64,000 nt of DNA, from contig JALHLU010000002.1 of assembly GCA_022844345.1 (NCBI GenBank), positions 62,001-126,000 of the forward strand. The letters are read 5' to 3'. The translations under genes were made by a program, and so were the position numbers. The notes below the pieces were generated by a model. The model saw nothing but the letters and a program-made list of their open reading frames with translations. It was not told the DNA's origin and made no database searches. Below, piece by piece: positions 1 through 8,473 of this stretch. The DNA comes from Hyphomonadaceae bacterium (GTDB taxonomy: Bacteria > Pseudomonadota > Alphaproteobacteria > Caulobacterales > Hyphomonadaceae). The stretch's first letter is position 1; every line of letters begins with the position of its first letter.

Positions 1-689
1 CTCAGGTGCTGGCGGCCGAGGGCGCGAAGGTGATCGTTGCGGCGCGGCGGAAGGAGCGGCTGGATGATCTCGTGAAGGAGATCGGCGGCAATGCGTTTGC
101 GGTTCAGTGCGATGTGACGGACGAAGCGCAGGTTGTCGCCATGTTCGATGCGGCCGAGGCGAAGTTCGGGCTGGTTGACACGGTGATCAACAATGCGGGC
201 ATGACGCACGCGAACAATGCGGTGACGCAGGACATCACGGAGTTCCGGAAGATCATGGACCTCAACGTGACGTCGGTGTGGTGCGTGGCGCGGGAGGCGG
301 CGCGGCGGTTGATCCATGCCGGGCCGGAGAAGTCGGCGCATGGGCGGATCGTAAACATCGCCTCGATGGCGGGGCGGATCGTGATCCCGAATGTGACGGC
401 GTACAACACGTCGAAGGCGGCGTGCGCGCATCTCTCGCGCTCCTTGGCGCGAGAGTGGGCCCGGTATGGGATCAATGTGAATGCGCTGTCGCCCGGCTAT
501 GTCGCGACGGAGCTGACGGAAGAATGGCTCAATGGAGAGGGCGGCGCCAAGACAATCGGCAAGAGCCCGCGCCGGCGGATCATGGATGAAACGTCCCTGG
601 ACGAGGCGCTGCTGTTCCTGTGCTCGGACGCCGCGAAGTATGTGACGGGGACGGATGTGCTGGTGGATGACGCGCAGAGCATGGGCTAG
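1..689 (+). CDS. SDR family NAD(P)-dependent oxidoreductase, 5' end cut by window
   Basis: Short-chain dehydrogenase/reductase; the reading frame is already open at the window edge (full codons from base 3), so the start and the N-terminal Gly-rich dinucleotide motif lie outside. Visible: a beta2 region with two Arg after IVAA, which in this family often favours NADP(H); the NNAG motif; a Ser in IASM; the catalytic YxxxK as YNTSK (Tyr codon at 402, Lys at 414); and PGYVATEL after it. The C-terminus has the usual SDR layout ending in a GTDVLVDD-like segment. The substrate cannot be told from sequence. It converges on the next gene with an 18-base gap. Confidence 0.9.
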   Translation, partial: QVLAAEGAKVIVAARRKERLDDLVKEIGGNAFAVQCDVTDEAQVVAMFDAAEAKFGLVDTVINNAGMTHANNAVTQDITEFRKIMDLNVTSVWCVAREAARRLIHAGPEKSAHGRIVNIASMAGRIVIPNVTAYNTSKAACAHLSRSLAREWARYGINVNALSPGYVATELTEEWLNGEGGAKTIGKSPRRRIMDETSLDEALLFLCSDAAKYVTGTDVLVDDAQSMG

Positions 690-707
690 GCGCGCACCGG
701 CCCCGCC

Positions 708-1478
708 TTACATCGGACCTGGCGGCGGTGGCGGAAACGCCAATCCATCCGTGCCTGCCATGCCCGTGCCCGCAGTCACGGCGGCGTAAACAGCCTCCCC
801 GATTGGCGAGAAGCCGATCACGCGCGCCAACAGTGTGACAACCAAAAGTACGCCGATCCCCCAGAACCATGCCGGGTGAGGGCGGCCATGCACCCGCCAA
901 TCGCGGATAATGCCGAAGACCGGAAAAATGAGCGCGACGAGGCACGCGGTCTCGAAGGCATAGGGCGGCAGGAATGGCATCGGCAACAGTCGGCCAAAGC
1001 CAGGCCCCATCAGCAGAACGAACGCGCCGACGTGGAGGCGTGCGTGCCAGTCGGACCGACGCCGCAGGACGATGGCGGCGAAGAACAAGCCCGCGAAGCC
1101 GATCAGCGTCAGCGGATTGGCGATCAGGAAGTGCTGCGGCTGGAAGAAGAAGGGCGTGCGCGCCGTCTGTATCGTGGCGATGGTAACCAGCGGGCCAAGG
1201 ATCAGCAGGCCGATTGACCAGACGACCGCGAGCTGCCCCAGCTTCCGGTGGGTCGCGACATTTCCTGCGGCCACAAGCCAGCTCTGTGCGAGCGTGATTG
1301 CCACCCATCCCATGAAGACGATGGCGTGGGCGTGTACAATGGTTGGTGCAGAGAAGCTCGATCGTCCCAGCGCAAACTGGGCCACGAACCCGGCCACCAG
1401 GACGACGGCCATCACAGAAATCAGGTTGCGCAAGAACCGGCGGTCATCGGCCACCGGCGTAATCAATGTCGCGTCCAT
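708..1478 (-). CDS. Polytopic membrane protein with conserved-looking His residues, function unknown
   Basis: A 256-residue hydrophobic protein with about seven predicted membrane segments and a Pro-rich C-terminus (FPPPPPGPM). I chose the ATG at 1478 because GGAG lies seven bases upstream; a GTG six codons earlier is possible but has no such site. His residues sit at helix edges (HAHA near residue 50, THRKLG near 78, DWHARLH near 147), a layout like DUF2306-type or haem-binding four- to seven-helix proteins, but I do not recognise the family. It stands alone, converging with the SDR gene. Confidence 0.75.
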   Translation of the reverse strand: MDATLITPVADDRRFLRNLISVMAVVLVAGFVAQFALGRSSFSAPTIVHAHAIVFMGWVAITLAQSWLVAAGNVATHRKLGQLAVVWSIGLLILGPLVTIATIQTARTPFFFQPQHFLIANPLTLIGFAGLFFAAIVLRRRSDWHARLHVGAFVLLMGPGFGRLLPMPFLPPYAFETACLVALIFPVFGIIRDWRVHGRPHPAWFWGIGVLLVVTLLARVIGFSPIGEAVYAAVTAGTGMAGTDGLAFPPPPPGPM

Positions 1479-1575
1479 TCCCGAACTCCCGCCCACTACA
1501 GCAGTAATCTAGCTGCCAATGCCGGCGCACGTCCACCACGCGCAAGGTACAAGGGAGCGAATGTTCAAGACAGTG

Positions 1576-1956
1576 TCAGGAAGGCGCGCGTAGCACCTTT
1601 TCCATCGGCCGGCCCTTTGCGAGTTCATCGATGAGTTTGTCGAGGTACCTGATGTCCTGCATCAGGGGCTCCTCGATCTCCTCGACGCGGACGCCGCAGA
1701 TGACGCCGGTGATCTGCTTGCGGGCGGGATTGGGTTTGGGCGCCTTGGTGAAGAAGGCTTCGAAGCTGGTCTTCTTCGCGAGGTGTGCGTCGAGGGCTTT
1801 CTGCGTGTAGCCGGTGAGCCAGCGGATCACCTGGTCGACCTCGGCTTTCGTACGGGACTTCTTCTCCGCCTTGGCGATGTACATGGCATAGACGCTCGCG
1901 AAGCTCATCGCGTAGAGGCGCTGCCAGTTTGCTTCGGTCTTGGGCGTTGTCTTCAT
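1576..1956 (-). CDS. DUF2200 family protein
   Basis: A 126-residue soluble protein of the DUF2200 family. Recognisable blocks: [11 protein letters not shown] near the N-terminus, a Lys-rich KAEKKSRTK segment followed by [11 protein letters not shown], the FEAFFTKAP block, [14 protein letters not shown], and a C-terminal [15 protein letters not shown]. The start at 1956 is supported by GGAG nine bases upstream; the frame stays open 15 codons further without a better site. The family's biochemical role is not known to me. It is divergent from the CoA-transferase gene across 170 bases. Confidence 0.9.
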   Translation of the reverse strand: MKTTPKTEANWQRLYAMSFASVYAMYIAKAEKKSRTKAEVDQVIRWLTGYTQKALDAHLAKKTSFEAFFTKAPKPNPARKQITGVICGVRVEEIEEPLMQDIRYLDKLIDELAKGRPMEKVLRAPS

Positions 1957-2064
1957 CGATGCCTTCTCCGCCTCCGGCTCGCGGCAGGAAGATGCGGGCA
2001 ACTTGCCGCGCGATCAATCGCACATGGATCGCTCTCATTGCCGCCACGACACGCTTGACGCGTC

Positions 2065-2083
2065 CGGAAAGCCTCGCTTTCCG
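2065..2083. promoter_or_regulatory. Perfect inverted repeat, candidate operator
   Basis: Arms CGGAAAGC and GCTTTCCG (8 bp) separated by CTC. It lies in the divergent gap between the DUF2200 gene and the CoA-transferase gene, 44 bases before the latter's start. A TTGACGC at 2055-2061 stands just upstream, so the repeat would overlap the spacer and -10 of a possible promoter. The -10 match (GCTTTCCG) is poor. No T-run follows, so it is not a terminator. Confidence 0.35.
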
Positions 2084-2126
2084 TCAGGGCTGCCGGGAAT
2101 GCGTCCGGCGGTCCTGGAGACGTGTG

Positions 2127-3266
2127 ATGGCATCTGGCCCGCTGGTTGGTGTGAAGATCGTGGAGTTCGCGGGGATCGGGCCCGGGCCGTTCTGCGGGAT
2201 GTTGCTGGCGGACATGGGCGCGGACGTGGTGCGCATCGATCGCGCCGAGAGCGCGGGGCGCGGGCATCCGGATCTTGCCAATCGCGGCAAGCGATCCGTC
2301 GCGATTGATCTCAAGAAACCTGAGGGCGTCGAGGCGGCGCTGAGTCTGATGGACAAGGCGGATGGGCTGATCGAGGGATTTCGGCCGGGCGTGATGGAGC
2401 GGCTGGGCGTTGGGCCGGATGTTGCGCTGAAGAGGAATCCCAAGCTGGTCTATGGGCGCATGACCGGGTGGGGCCAGACGGGGCCGTGGTCGAGCATGGC
2501 GGGGCACGACATCGACTACATCGCGCTGACGGGCGCTCTCCACACGATGGGGCGGAAGGGAGAGCCGCCAGCGCCGCCGCTGAACCTCGTGGGCGATTTT
2601 GGCGGTGGAGCGCTTTACCTCGCGATGGGATTGCTGGCGGGCGTGATCGAGGCGCGGACGTCGGGCAAGGGTCAGGTGATCGACTGCGCGATGATCGACG
2701 GGGCGGCGTCGCTGATGACGATGTTCTTCAACATGAAGACGGTGGGAATGTGGACGCCGGAGCGGGATTCAAATCTGCTGGATGGTGGGGCGCATTTCTA
2801 TGACACGTATGAATGCGCAGACGGGAAGTGGCTAGCGGTTGGCGCGATCGAGCCGCAGTTTCATGCCGAGCTGGTGAAGGGGCTGGGCCTACCGGCGGAT
2901 GTGTTCGGCATGTACATGGATCGCGCGAAGTGGCCGGAATACTCGTTGCGCGTGGCGGAGGTCGTGAAGACCAGTGCGCGCGATGAGTGGATGAAGGTGT
3001 TCGATGGGACGGATGCGTGTGTTGCGCCAGTTCTGAGCATGGATGAGGCGCCCAAGCATCCGCACAATGCACAGCGCTCGACTTTCGTGGAGGCGTTTGG
3101 CGTGACCCAGCCGGGGCCCGCGCCGCGTTTTTCGCGTACTGCCGGAGCGGTAAACGGGGCGCCGCCGGTTGCGGGCAGGCAGTCGAAGGACGTGCTGGAA
3201 AGCTGGGGGATCGAGGCTGAACGGGCCGCCGCGTTCGTGGCCGCAGGGGCCGTGGTGCAGGCTTGA
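2127..3266 (+). CDS. CaiB/BaiF CoA-transferase family, alpha-methylacyl-CoA racemase-like
   Basis: 379-residue class III CoA-transferase-fold protein, most like alpha-methylacyl-CoA racemase, which epimerises 2-methyl branched acyl-CoA thioesters before beta-oxidation. The racemase catalytic positions known from the mycobacterial enzyme appear conserved: His127 in GHDIDY, Asp157 in GDFGGG, and Glu242 in GAIEPQF. The N-terminal block GPGPFCGMLLADMGADVVRI is typical. The start at ATG 2127 follows GGAGA seven bases upstream; the frame runs open about 66 codons further back but that part does not resemble the family. It could instead be a CoA-transferase with another substrate, though the residues favour racemase. 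Confidence 0.9.
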   Translation: MASGPLVGVKIVEFAGIGPGPFCGMLLADMGADVVRIDRAESAGRGHPDLANRGKRSVAIDLKKPEGVEAALSLMDKADGLIEGFRPGVMERLGVGPDVALKRNPKLVYGRMTGWGQTGPWSSMAGHDIDYIALTGALHTMGRKGEPPAPPLNLVGDFGGGALYLAMGLLAGVIEARTSGKGQVIDCAMIDGAASLMTMFFNMKTVGMWTPERDSNLLDGGAHFYDTYECADGKWLAVGAIEPQFHAELVKGLGLPADVFGMYMDRAKWPEYSLRVAEVVKTSARDEWMKVFDGTDACVAPVLSMDEAPKHPHNAQRSTFVEAFGVTQPGPAPRFSRTAGAVNGAPPVAGRQSKDVLESWGIEAERAAAFVAAGAVVQA

Positions 3267-3291
3267 GGGGGGGGCGGTTAGCGTTCGATTC

Positions 3292-3495
3292 AGTCTGAAA
3301 TACGGCGTTAAACCAGTGGCTTGCCGGTATTTGTTTCGCCTGAATAACGGACAACGGCCGCCTCAATCGGCGTTCAGACTCACTCACCTATACCAAGCAC
3401 ATACCGCCGGGACGCCTTGATGTCCCTCGATGGTTCCCGACGGTTCTGTTCCTGTGCAACTGGGCCGGCTCCCAAAGAGCCGGCCCTTTCCTTTT
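3292..3495 (+). ncRNA. Candidate structured intergenic RNA (or long 3' UTR)
   Basis: The only gene-free stretch over 300 bases is 3267-3601. It contains several possible helices: AGTCTGAA (3292-3299) with TTCAGACT (3373-3380), enclosing an ATAC-GGC/GCC-GTAT stem with a bulge and a CGCC/GGCG hairpin; GGGAC/GTCCC (3409-3413, 3422-3426) with an eight-base loop; then a strong terminator. This could be a small RNA of up to about 200 nt or simply the 3' UTR of the CoA-transferase gene. I find no convincing promoter for it and recognise no known RNA family. Confidence 0.3.
3462..3495 (+). terminator. Rho-independent terminator
   Basis: Perfect 10-bp GC-rich stem GGGCCGGCTC / GAGCCGGCCC with loop CCAAA, followed by TTTCCTTTTC. 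It ends the transcript of the CoA-transferase gene or of a small RNA located before it. Confidence 0.85.
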
Positions 3496-3544
3496 CAGGC
3501 GAAGCGAGCGGCAAAGTTTCGCGCTTGATTGTTACATCATCACA

Positions 3545-3572
3545 GTGACATTTCATCGATAATCGCTAAGAC
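3545..3572 (+). promoter_or_regulatory. Candidate housekeeping promoter of the M1 peptidase gene
   Basis: GTGACAT (3545-3551), 13 bases, then GCTAAGAC (3565-3572), close to the Caulobacter-type consensus TTGACGS-N10-14-GCTANAWC. The start point would be near 3579, giving a leader of about 23 bases. It lies between the upstream terminator and the ATG at 3602. Confidence 0.5.
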
Positions 3573-3601
3573 CGAGGCAAGAATTCCTGGAGCGTGAGAC
3601 G

Positions 3602-6055
3602 ATGCGGGTTTGGTTTGCTGTGATTCTGGCAGCTTTTGTGATGACCGCTCCGGCGGGCGCTGAGGATGCGAACCGTCAGACCAAGGGCAATTGGGACGAC
3701 AAGTTCAGGCAGCTCGAGGTCGATCTTCCGACGCCCAACACCTATCGGACAGCGTCGGGCGCGCCAGGCGAATCATACTGGCAGCAGCAGGCCGACTATG
3801 TGATCAGCGCGGCGCTCGACGAGAACGCCAAGCGCATCACGGCGACGGGCACAATTACCTATCGCAACAACTCGCCCCACGCGCTGAATTATCTCTGGCT
3901 GCAGCTCGACCAGAACATCTTCAAGCAGGACTCGGCGGCGCGGCGGACGCAGCGCACGGCGAGCCCGGGTGTGGACGCGCTCGGCATTGGCACGCTGCGG
4001 CAGCTGCAGTCCTATACGGAGACGCCGCACGGATTCGAGATTCAGTCAGTGACAGATGGCTCCGGACGGGCGCTGCCCTTTACGATCAACGACACGATGA
4101 TGCGCATCGATATGCCAAGGGCGATTGAGCCCCGGGCGGCCGTGACCATGAAGATCAACTGGGCGTTCAACATCGTGGACAACGGCCTGTTCGGCGGCCG
4201 CGCGGGCTATGAGCATTTCCGAGACAACGACACGTTCCTGTTCTTCCAGGCGCAGTGGTTTCCGCGGCTGGTCGCGTATACGGACTACACGGGCTGGCAG
4301 CACAAGCAGTTCCTGGGCTCGGGCGAGTTCACGCTGGAGTTCGGCAACTACGACGTTTCGATCACCGTGCCGTCGGATCACATCCTGACGGCGACGGGCG
4401 TACTGCAGAACCCCAACGATGTGCTGACCTCTGAACAACGCAGCAGGTTGGCGCAGGCGCGGCGGGAATACGACAAGCCAATGTACATCGTGACGCCGGA
4501 AGAAGCGCTGGCGAACGAGAAGGAAGGCGTTTCCACAACCAAGACATGGCGCTGGAAGGCGCAGAATGTGCGGGATTTCGCGTGGGCGTCGTCGCGCAAG
4601 TTCATCTGGGATGCAATGGCCGTGGATCAGCCCGATGGGGATGATGTGTTGGCCCAGTCCTTCTTCCCGACCGAGGCTGACCCGCTGTGGTCGCTTTATT
4701 CGACACGGGCGGTGGCGCACACAATTGATGTCTATTCGGAGTTTTCGTTTCCCTATCCCTATCCGACAGCGATCTCGGTCAACACATGGCTGGGCGGGGG
4801 GATGGAGTATCCGATGATCTCCTTCAACGGCTATCGGCCGGTGAAGGACGACAAGGGCGTGAAGACCTATACGCGGCAGGCGCGCAACGGCCTCATCGGC
4901 GTCGTGATCCACGAGGTGGGCCACAACTATTTCCCGATGATCGTGAACTCGGACGAGCGCCAGTGGACGTGGATGGACGAGGGCATCAACTCGTTCCTTG
5001 AGTGGATGGCCGAGCTGCGCTGGGACGAAAAGTTTCCGGTGCTGGGCGCGAACCCCAACGCGCTTGATGAGATTGGCGCATACATGATGTCGGAGGATCA
5101 GGTTCCGATCATGACACAATCGGATTCGGTCCTGCAGTTCGGCAACAACGCCTATAACAAGCCAGCGTCCGCGCTGATCGTGCTGCGCGAGACGGTGATG
5201 GGGCGCGAGCTGTTTGACTTTGCGTTCCGGGAGTATTCGCGGCGCTGGAAGTACAAGCGGCCGACGCCATCGGATTTTTTCCGCACGATGGAAGATGCTT
5301 CCGGAGTTGATCTCGACTGGTTCTGGCGTGGTTGGTTCTACACCACGGACCATGTCGATATCGCGCTGAAGGATGTACGCGAGTACCGGCTTTCCACGAA
5401 GAACCCGGAAGTCGAGAGCGACCTCCAACGCGAACGGCGCGACGAGACGCGTCCGGAGCCGGTGACGGTTCAGGAGAATCGCGACCAGGGCCTCAAGACC
5501 TATATGGACGGGCATCCCGACGCGCGGGACTTCTACAGCGAGAACGACGAGTTCGAGCCCAACAACAAGGACCGCAACGACTACCAGTCGTTCCTGTCCG
5601 GGTTAAAGGAGCCGGACAAGTCGGCGTTCGAGCGGGCGCTTCGGGAGAACCCGTACATCTACTTTGTCGATTTCGAGAATGTGGGAGGGTTAGTCTCGCC
5701 CCTGCCGCTGCGCTTCACATTTGAAGACGGTACGACAAAGGATACCATGATCCCGGCCGAGATCTGGCGCTACAACAGCCAGAAGGTGAGCAAGGTGTTC
5801 GTGGAAGCCAAGCGCGTGGTCTCTGTGGAGCTGGACGCGCGTCATCAGACGGCAGATGCGGTCCGTACGAACAACGCGTTTCCGCAGCAAAATGCGCCCA
5901 ACCGCATCGATGTCTTCCGCGGCGGCGGCTTTGGCGGCGGTCGTAACCAGATGGCGGACGCCATGGTTGAGCTACGCGCCAAGGAGCCGCAGCCGGCAAG
6001 CACGGCTGCACCGCTGGCGCCCACGGCGACGCCCGCACCGGCTGCTGCGCAGTGA
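3602..6055 (+). CDS. Secreted M1-family zinc metallopeptidase
   Basis: 817-residue gluzincin peptidase. An N-terminal signal peptide ends near APAGA/ED (residue 20), so the enzyme acts outside the cytoplasm. The zinc site is HEVGH (His437, Glu438, His441) with the third ligand Glu460 in WMDEG, the HExxH-x18-E layout of M1 aminopeptidases. An MEYP sequence upstream fits the family substrate-binding region, though the exact GAMEN motif is replaced by GGMEYP. The C-terminal 100 residues include a Gly-rich patch and an Ala/Pro-rich tail. The downstream DUF6702 gene overlaps its stop by four bases, so the two are coupled. Confidence 0.93.
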   Translation: MRVWFAVILAAFVMTAPAGAEDANRQTKGNWDDKFRQLEVDLPTPNTYRTASGAPGESYWQQQADYVISAALDENAKRITATGTITYRNNSPHALNYLWLQLDQNIFKQDSAARRTQRTASPGVDALGIGTLRQLQSYTETPHGFEIQSVTDGSGRALPFTINDTMMRIDMPRAIEPRAAVTMKINWAFNIVDNGLFGGRAGYEHFRDNDTFLFFQAQWFPRLVAYTDYTGWQHKQFLGSGEFTLEFGNYDVSITVPSDHILTATGVLQNPNDVLTSEQRSRLAQARREYDKPMYIVTPEEALANEKEGVSTTKTWRWKAQNVRDFAWASSRKFIWDAMAVDQPDGDDVLAQSFFPTEADPLWSLYSTRAVAHTIDVYSEFSFPYPYPTAISVNTWLGGGMEYPMISFNGYRPVKDDKGVKTYTRQARNGLIGVVIHEVGHNYFPMIVNSDERQWTWMDEGINSFLEWMAELRWDEKFPVLGANPNALDEIGAYMMSEDQVPIMTQSDSVLQFGNNAYNKPASALIVLRETVMGRELFDFAFREYSRRWKYKRPTPSDFFRTMEDASGVDLDWFWRGWFYTTDHVDIALKDVREYRLSTKNPEVESDLQRERRDETRPEPVTVQENRDQGLKTYMDGHPDARDFYSENDEFEPNNKDRNDYQSFLSGLKEPDKSAFERALRENPYIYFVDFENVGGLVSPLPLRFTFEDGTTKDTMIPAEIWRYNSQKVSKVFVEAKRVVSVELDARHQTADAVRTNNAFPQQNAPNRIDVFRGGGFGGGRNQMADAMVELRAKEPQPASTAAPLAPTATPAPAAAQ

Positions 6056-6582
6056 GGCGGCAGCGCGCCAGCACAACGCGTCGTACAGTCCTTATGGCTG
6101 GCGGCGCGCTTGGCGCGGGGCTGCTCTGGGCGCCGCCGGCGCTTGCGCACAGGGCGCAGACCGTGTTGTCGACGGTGATGTGGAATGCCGGCGGGTCGAC
6201 CTTGGACGTGATGCACCGACTTCATGCGCACGACGCTGAAGTCTGTCTCGCAATCAAGACAGGCGTAGCGCAAACCGACATGAGCGAACTGCGCACACAG
6301 GCGCAGCTGATGCTTTACGTCGAAGAGACATTCGGCCTCACGGATGCGGGCAAGCCGATCGCGCTTTCACCGCTGGGGGCTGAGATACAAGGCGAGGCGG
6401 TGCTACTCTATCAGGAGTGCAGGCTCGCGGCGGCGCCGCAGAACCTCGCGATCGAGAACCGTATCCTGCGCGACGTGTTCGAGAACCAGACGAACCTTGT
6501 GAACGTGAAGTTGTCGCAGCGGACGCGCACGCTTTTGTTTTCTGGAAGCGACGGGGTGAAGAAGGCTGAGGGCCTGCTGTAA
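6052..6582 (+). CDS. DUF6702 family exported protein
   Basis: 176 residues, starting at a GTG that overlaps the M1 peptidase stop (GTGA). The N-terminus has TTRRTVLM followed by a hydrophobic stretch and APPALA, a signal peptide with a possible twin-arginine motif (Arg10-Arg11). The mature part begins HRAQTVLSTVMWN, resembling DUF6702, whose members begin with a short HR-containing segment and form a small beta-rich domain. As I recall, this family often follows an M1 peptidase gene, which supports a shared extracytoplasmic job. The biochemical role is unknown. Confidence 0.7.
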   Translation: MRRQRASTTRRTVLMAGGALGAGLLWAPPALAHRAQTVLSTVMWNAGGSTLDVMHRLHAHDAEVCLAIKTGVAQTDMSELRTQAQLMLYVEETFGLTDAGKPIALSPLGAEIQGEAVLLYQECRLAAAPQNLAIENRILRDVFENQTNLVNVKLSQRTRTLLFSGSDGVKKAEGLL

Positions 6583-6652
6583 GCCGCTCGGCCTGCTCCG
6601 AGTTGAGTCGATGACATCGCCCTGACAGGTTGGGGGCAGAGGAGCGAGAGGC

Positions 6653-7510
6653 ATGTTCAGACGTTTGGCCGCTGCGGCGGTCCTGTTGCTCGCCGCGTGT
6701 GGATCGGCGCCAGCGCCCAGCAATTCGGCCGAGGGCCCGAAAGATTCGAAGGTCATTGAGGTGATGATCCTGGGCACTTATCATATGGGCAATCCTGGCG
6801 CTGATCTGAGCAACGCGAAGATTGATCCGGTGACTGTGCCGGAGAAGCAGGCGGAGCTTGAGGTGCTGGCCGCTTCGCTCGCGCGATTTGCGCCAACGGC
6901 CATTGCGGTCGAGCGTGTCGCCATCGATCAGGCGACGATGCTCGACCACCGTTACCCGGAGTTCAAGCCTGAGGATCTGACAAGCAACACCGACGAGCGC
7001 GTGCAGATCGGCTATCGCCTTGCAAACACGCTGGGCATAGAACGTGTCTACGGCATCGACGAGCAGGACCGGCCCGGCGAAATGTCGTACTTTCCTTTTG
7101 AACTCGTCTTGGGTTGGGCGGAGGCGAACGGTCGCTCCGGTGATCTGGAGGCCGCGATCGCTGTCGCGCAGGCGATGACCGCCGATCTGGAAGTCCGCCA
7201 GAAGACCGAGACGGTGAGCCAGCTGCTCGCCGACTTCAATCGAAGCGATAGCGTCATGGGCGCCGGCGGTCATGCGTTCTACATGGACCTACTTTCGTAC
7301 GGGGCTGGACCGGATCAACCGGGCGCGGTGCTCAACGGCCGCTGGTACACCCGCAATGCGGTGATCTTCGCAAAGCTCCGGCAGGTCGCGAGGCCGGGCG
7401 ACCGCATCATCGTGATCTACGGCGCGGGACACAGCTACTGGCTTCGCCAACTGGTCGAGACAACGCCGGGATACCGATTGGTCGAAGCGACTGACTACCT
7501 GGGAGAATAG
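6653..7510 (+). CDS. DUF5694 family lipoprotein
   Basis: 285 residues with a lipoprotein signal (LLLAAC, Cys16), so probably anchored to a membrane facing the periplasm. The body matches the DUF5694 type: GTYHM at 41-45, AIAVER, and near the C-terminus an NAVIFAKL block followed by IIVIYGAGH and YWLRQ. The family resembles TraB/EreA-like folds with conserved His and Glu, suggesting a hydrolase-like site, but no substrate is known. The ATG is preceded by GGAG. It stands 70 bases after the DUF6702 gene. Confidence 0.8.
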   Translation: MFRRLAAAAVLLLAACGSAPAPSNSAEGPKDSKVIEVMILGTYHMGNPGADLSNAKIDPVTVPEKQAELEVLAASLARFAPTAIAVERVAIDQATMLDHRYPEFKPEDLTSNTDERVQIGYRLANTLGIERVYGIDEQDRPGEMSYFPFELVLGWAEANGRSGDLEAAIAVAQAMTADLEVRQKTETVSQLLADFNRSDSVMGAGGHAFYMDLLSYGAGPDQPGAVLNGRWYTRNAVIFAKLRQVARPGDRIIVIYGAGHSYWLRQLVETTPGYRLVEATDYLGE

Positions 7511-7648
7511 GGCGAGCAACGCCGCGCGCGCCGTCCGACTGCGAATTTCCGGCTTGCCTTGACATCGCTGCTGCAAGTCCATGCTGGCTAACGAGCTCTC
7601 CCGCGAGTTAAAAGCCAGGTTCGGGATGCGGATGCCCAGGGGACAAAC

Positions 7649-8395
7649 ATGTTGCGCATCGTGATTGTTGCCGTGCTGGGCGTCGTCGCCCTCGTCGGCG
7701 GCGCTGTGGCCTTCTTTCCTATGTCGATGGCGGCGGATCTGGCCTCCCGGCAGATGCCCGGCTTCAAGTATTCCGAGGCGTCCGGAAGCGTCTGGGACGG
7801 GAAGCTGACCAACGTTTCCTTTTCAGAGCAGCAGATCGGCGACCTGTCCGTAAAGGCGAACCTGTTCGCCCTGCTCACAGGCAAGGCCACGGGCGTGCTT
7901 GGCCTCGTGCGGGAAGGGTTTGCGGGGCAGGCGGACCTCGCCTACGGCCTCAGCGACGGCGCGCTCGACATCAAGGACCTGAAGATCGACGGCAGCACGG
8001 GGATGGTGCCCGGAATGCCCGCGACCGTGGCGCAGGCCGACGGCAAGTTTACGCTGCAGATCAAGGAGCTGAAATTCAACAAGGCGTTGTGCGAGACTGC
8101 GTCGGGCGAGGTGTGGACCGACGCGCTGACCCGGGTGAACGTTCGCGGATGGGTGGGGCCGGAACTGCGCGGACCGGTTTCCTGCCATGACGGCAAGCTG
8201 CAGATGCAGGCTGCTGGCAAGGCCACGACAGGGGAGGATGTGCTCGCCAACCTCGACGTATCCTCGAACCTCGACATGAACCTCACGGCAACGGTGAGCA
8301 ACGCCAGCCCGGCGGCGGTGGAGGCTCTGACGCAGTTGGGTTTCGTGGCCGAAGGGAGCACGCTGACCCTTCGCCAGGGCCTGGGGTCTCAATAG
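7649..8395 (+). CDS. gspN: Type II secretion system protein N-like (GspN)
   Basis: 248 residues with one N-terminal membrane segment (residues 3-23) and a periplasmic domain. Family signs are SGSVWDG near residue 45, SGEVWTD near 152, a WVGPELRGPVSC block, and two Cys (148, 179) that may form a disulphide, as typical for GspN/PulN. AGGGGA six bases upstream supports the ATG. GspN is an accessory inner-membrane protein of type II secretion; no other gsp gene lies in this window, so it is either an orphan or the main cluster is elsewhere. Confidence 0.8.
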   Translation: MLRIVIVAVLGVVALVGGAVAFFPMSMAADLASRQMPGFKYSEASGSVWDGKLTNVSFSEQQIGDLSVKANLFALLTGKATGVLGLVREGFAGQADLAYGLSDGALDIKDLKIDGSTGMVPGMPATVAQADGKFTLQIKELKFNKALCETASGEVWTDALTRVNVRGWVGPELRGPVSCHDGKLQMQAAGKATTGEDVLANLDVSSNLDMNLTATVSNASPAAVEALTQLGFVAEGSTLTLRQGLGSQ

Positions 8396-8420
8396 CGTTC
8401 GCAATAGACAGGTTTGCTGC

Positions 8421-8448
8421 TTGACCCCGGGAGCGAGCCCGCATAAAC
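8421..8448 (+). promoter_or_regulatory. Promoter of tRNA-Asp
   Basis: TTGACCC (8421-8427), 13 bases, then GCATAAAC (8441-8448), a good match to the alphaproteobacterial housekeeping pattern. Start of transcription would be near 8455, about 18 bases before the mature tRNA 5' end. Confidence 0.6.
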
Positions 8449-8473
8449 GCTCCATCCTTCGACACCGGCGGAT

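Noticed and set aside
4046-5515. 489-codon open frame opposite the M1 peptidase gene
   Set aside because: Antisense shadow; the plus strand has a complete zinc motif and signal peptide.
7559-7592. Perfect TTGACA upstream of gspN
   Set aside because: No -10 element at a workable distance; the nearby GCTAAC is about 21 bases from the end of the -35, too far for either spacing rule.
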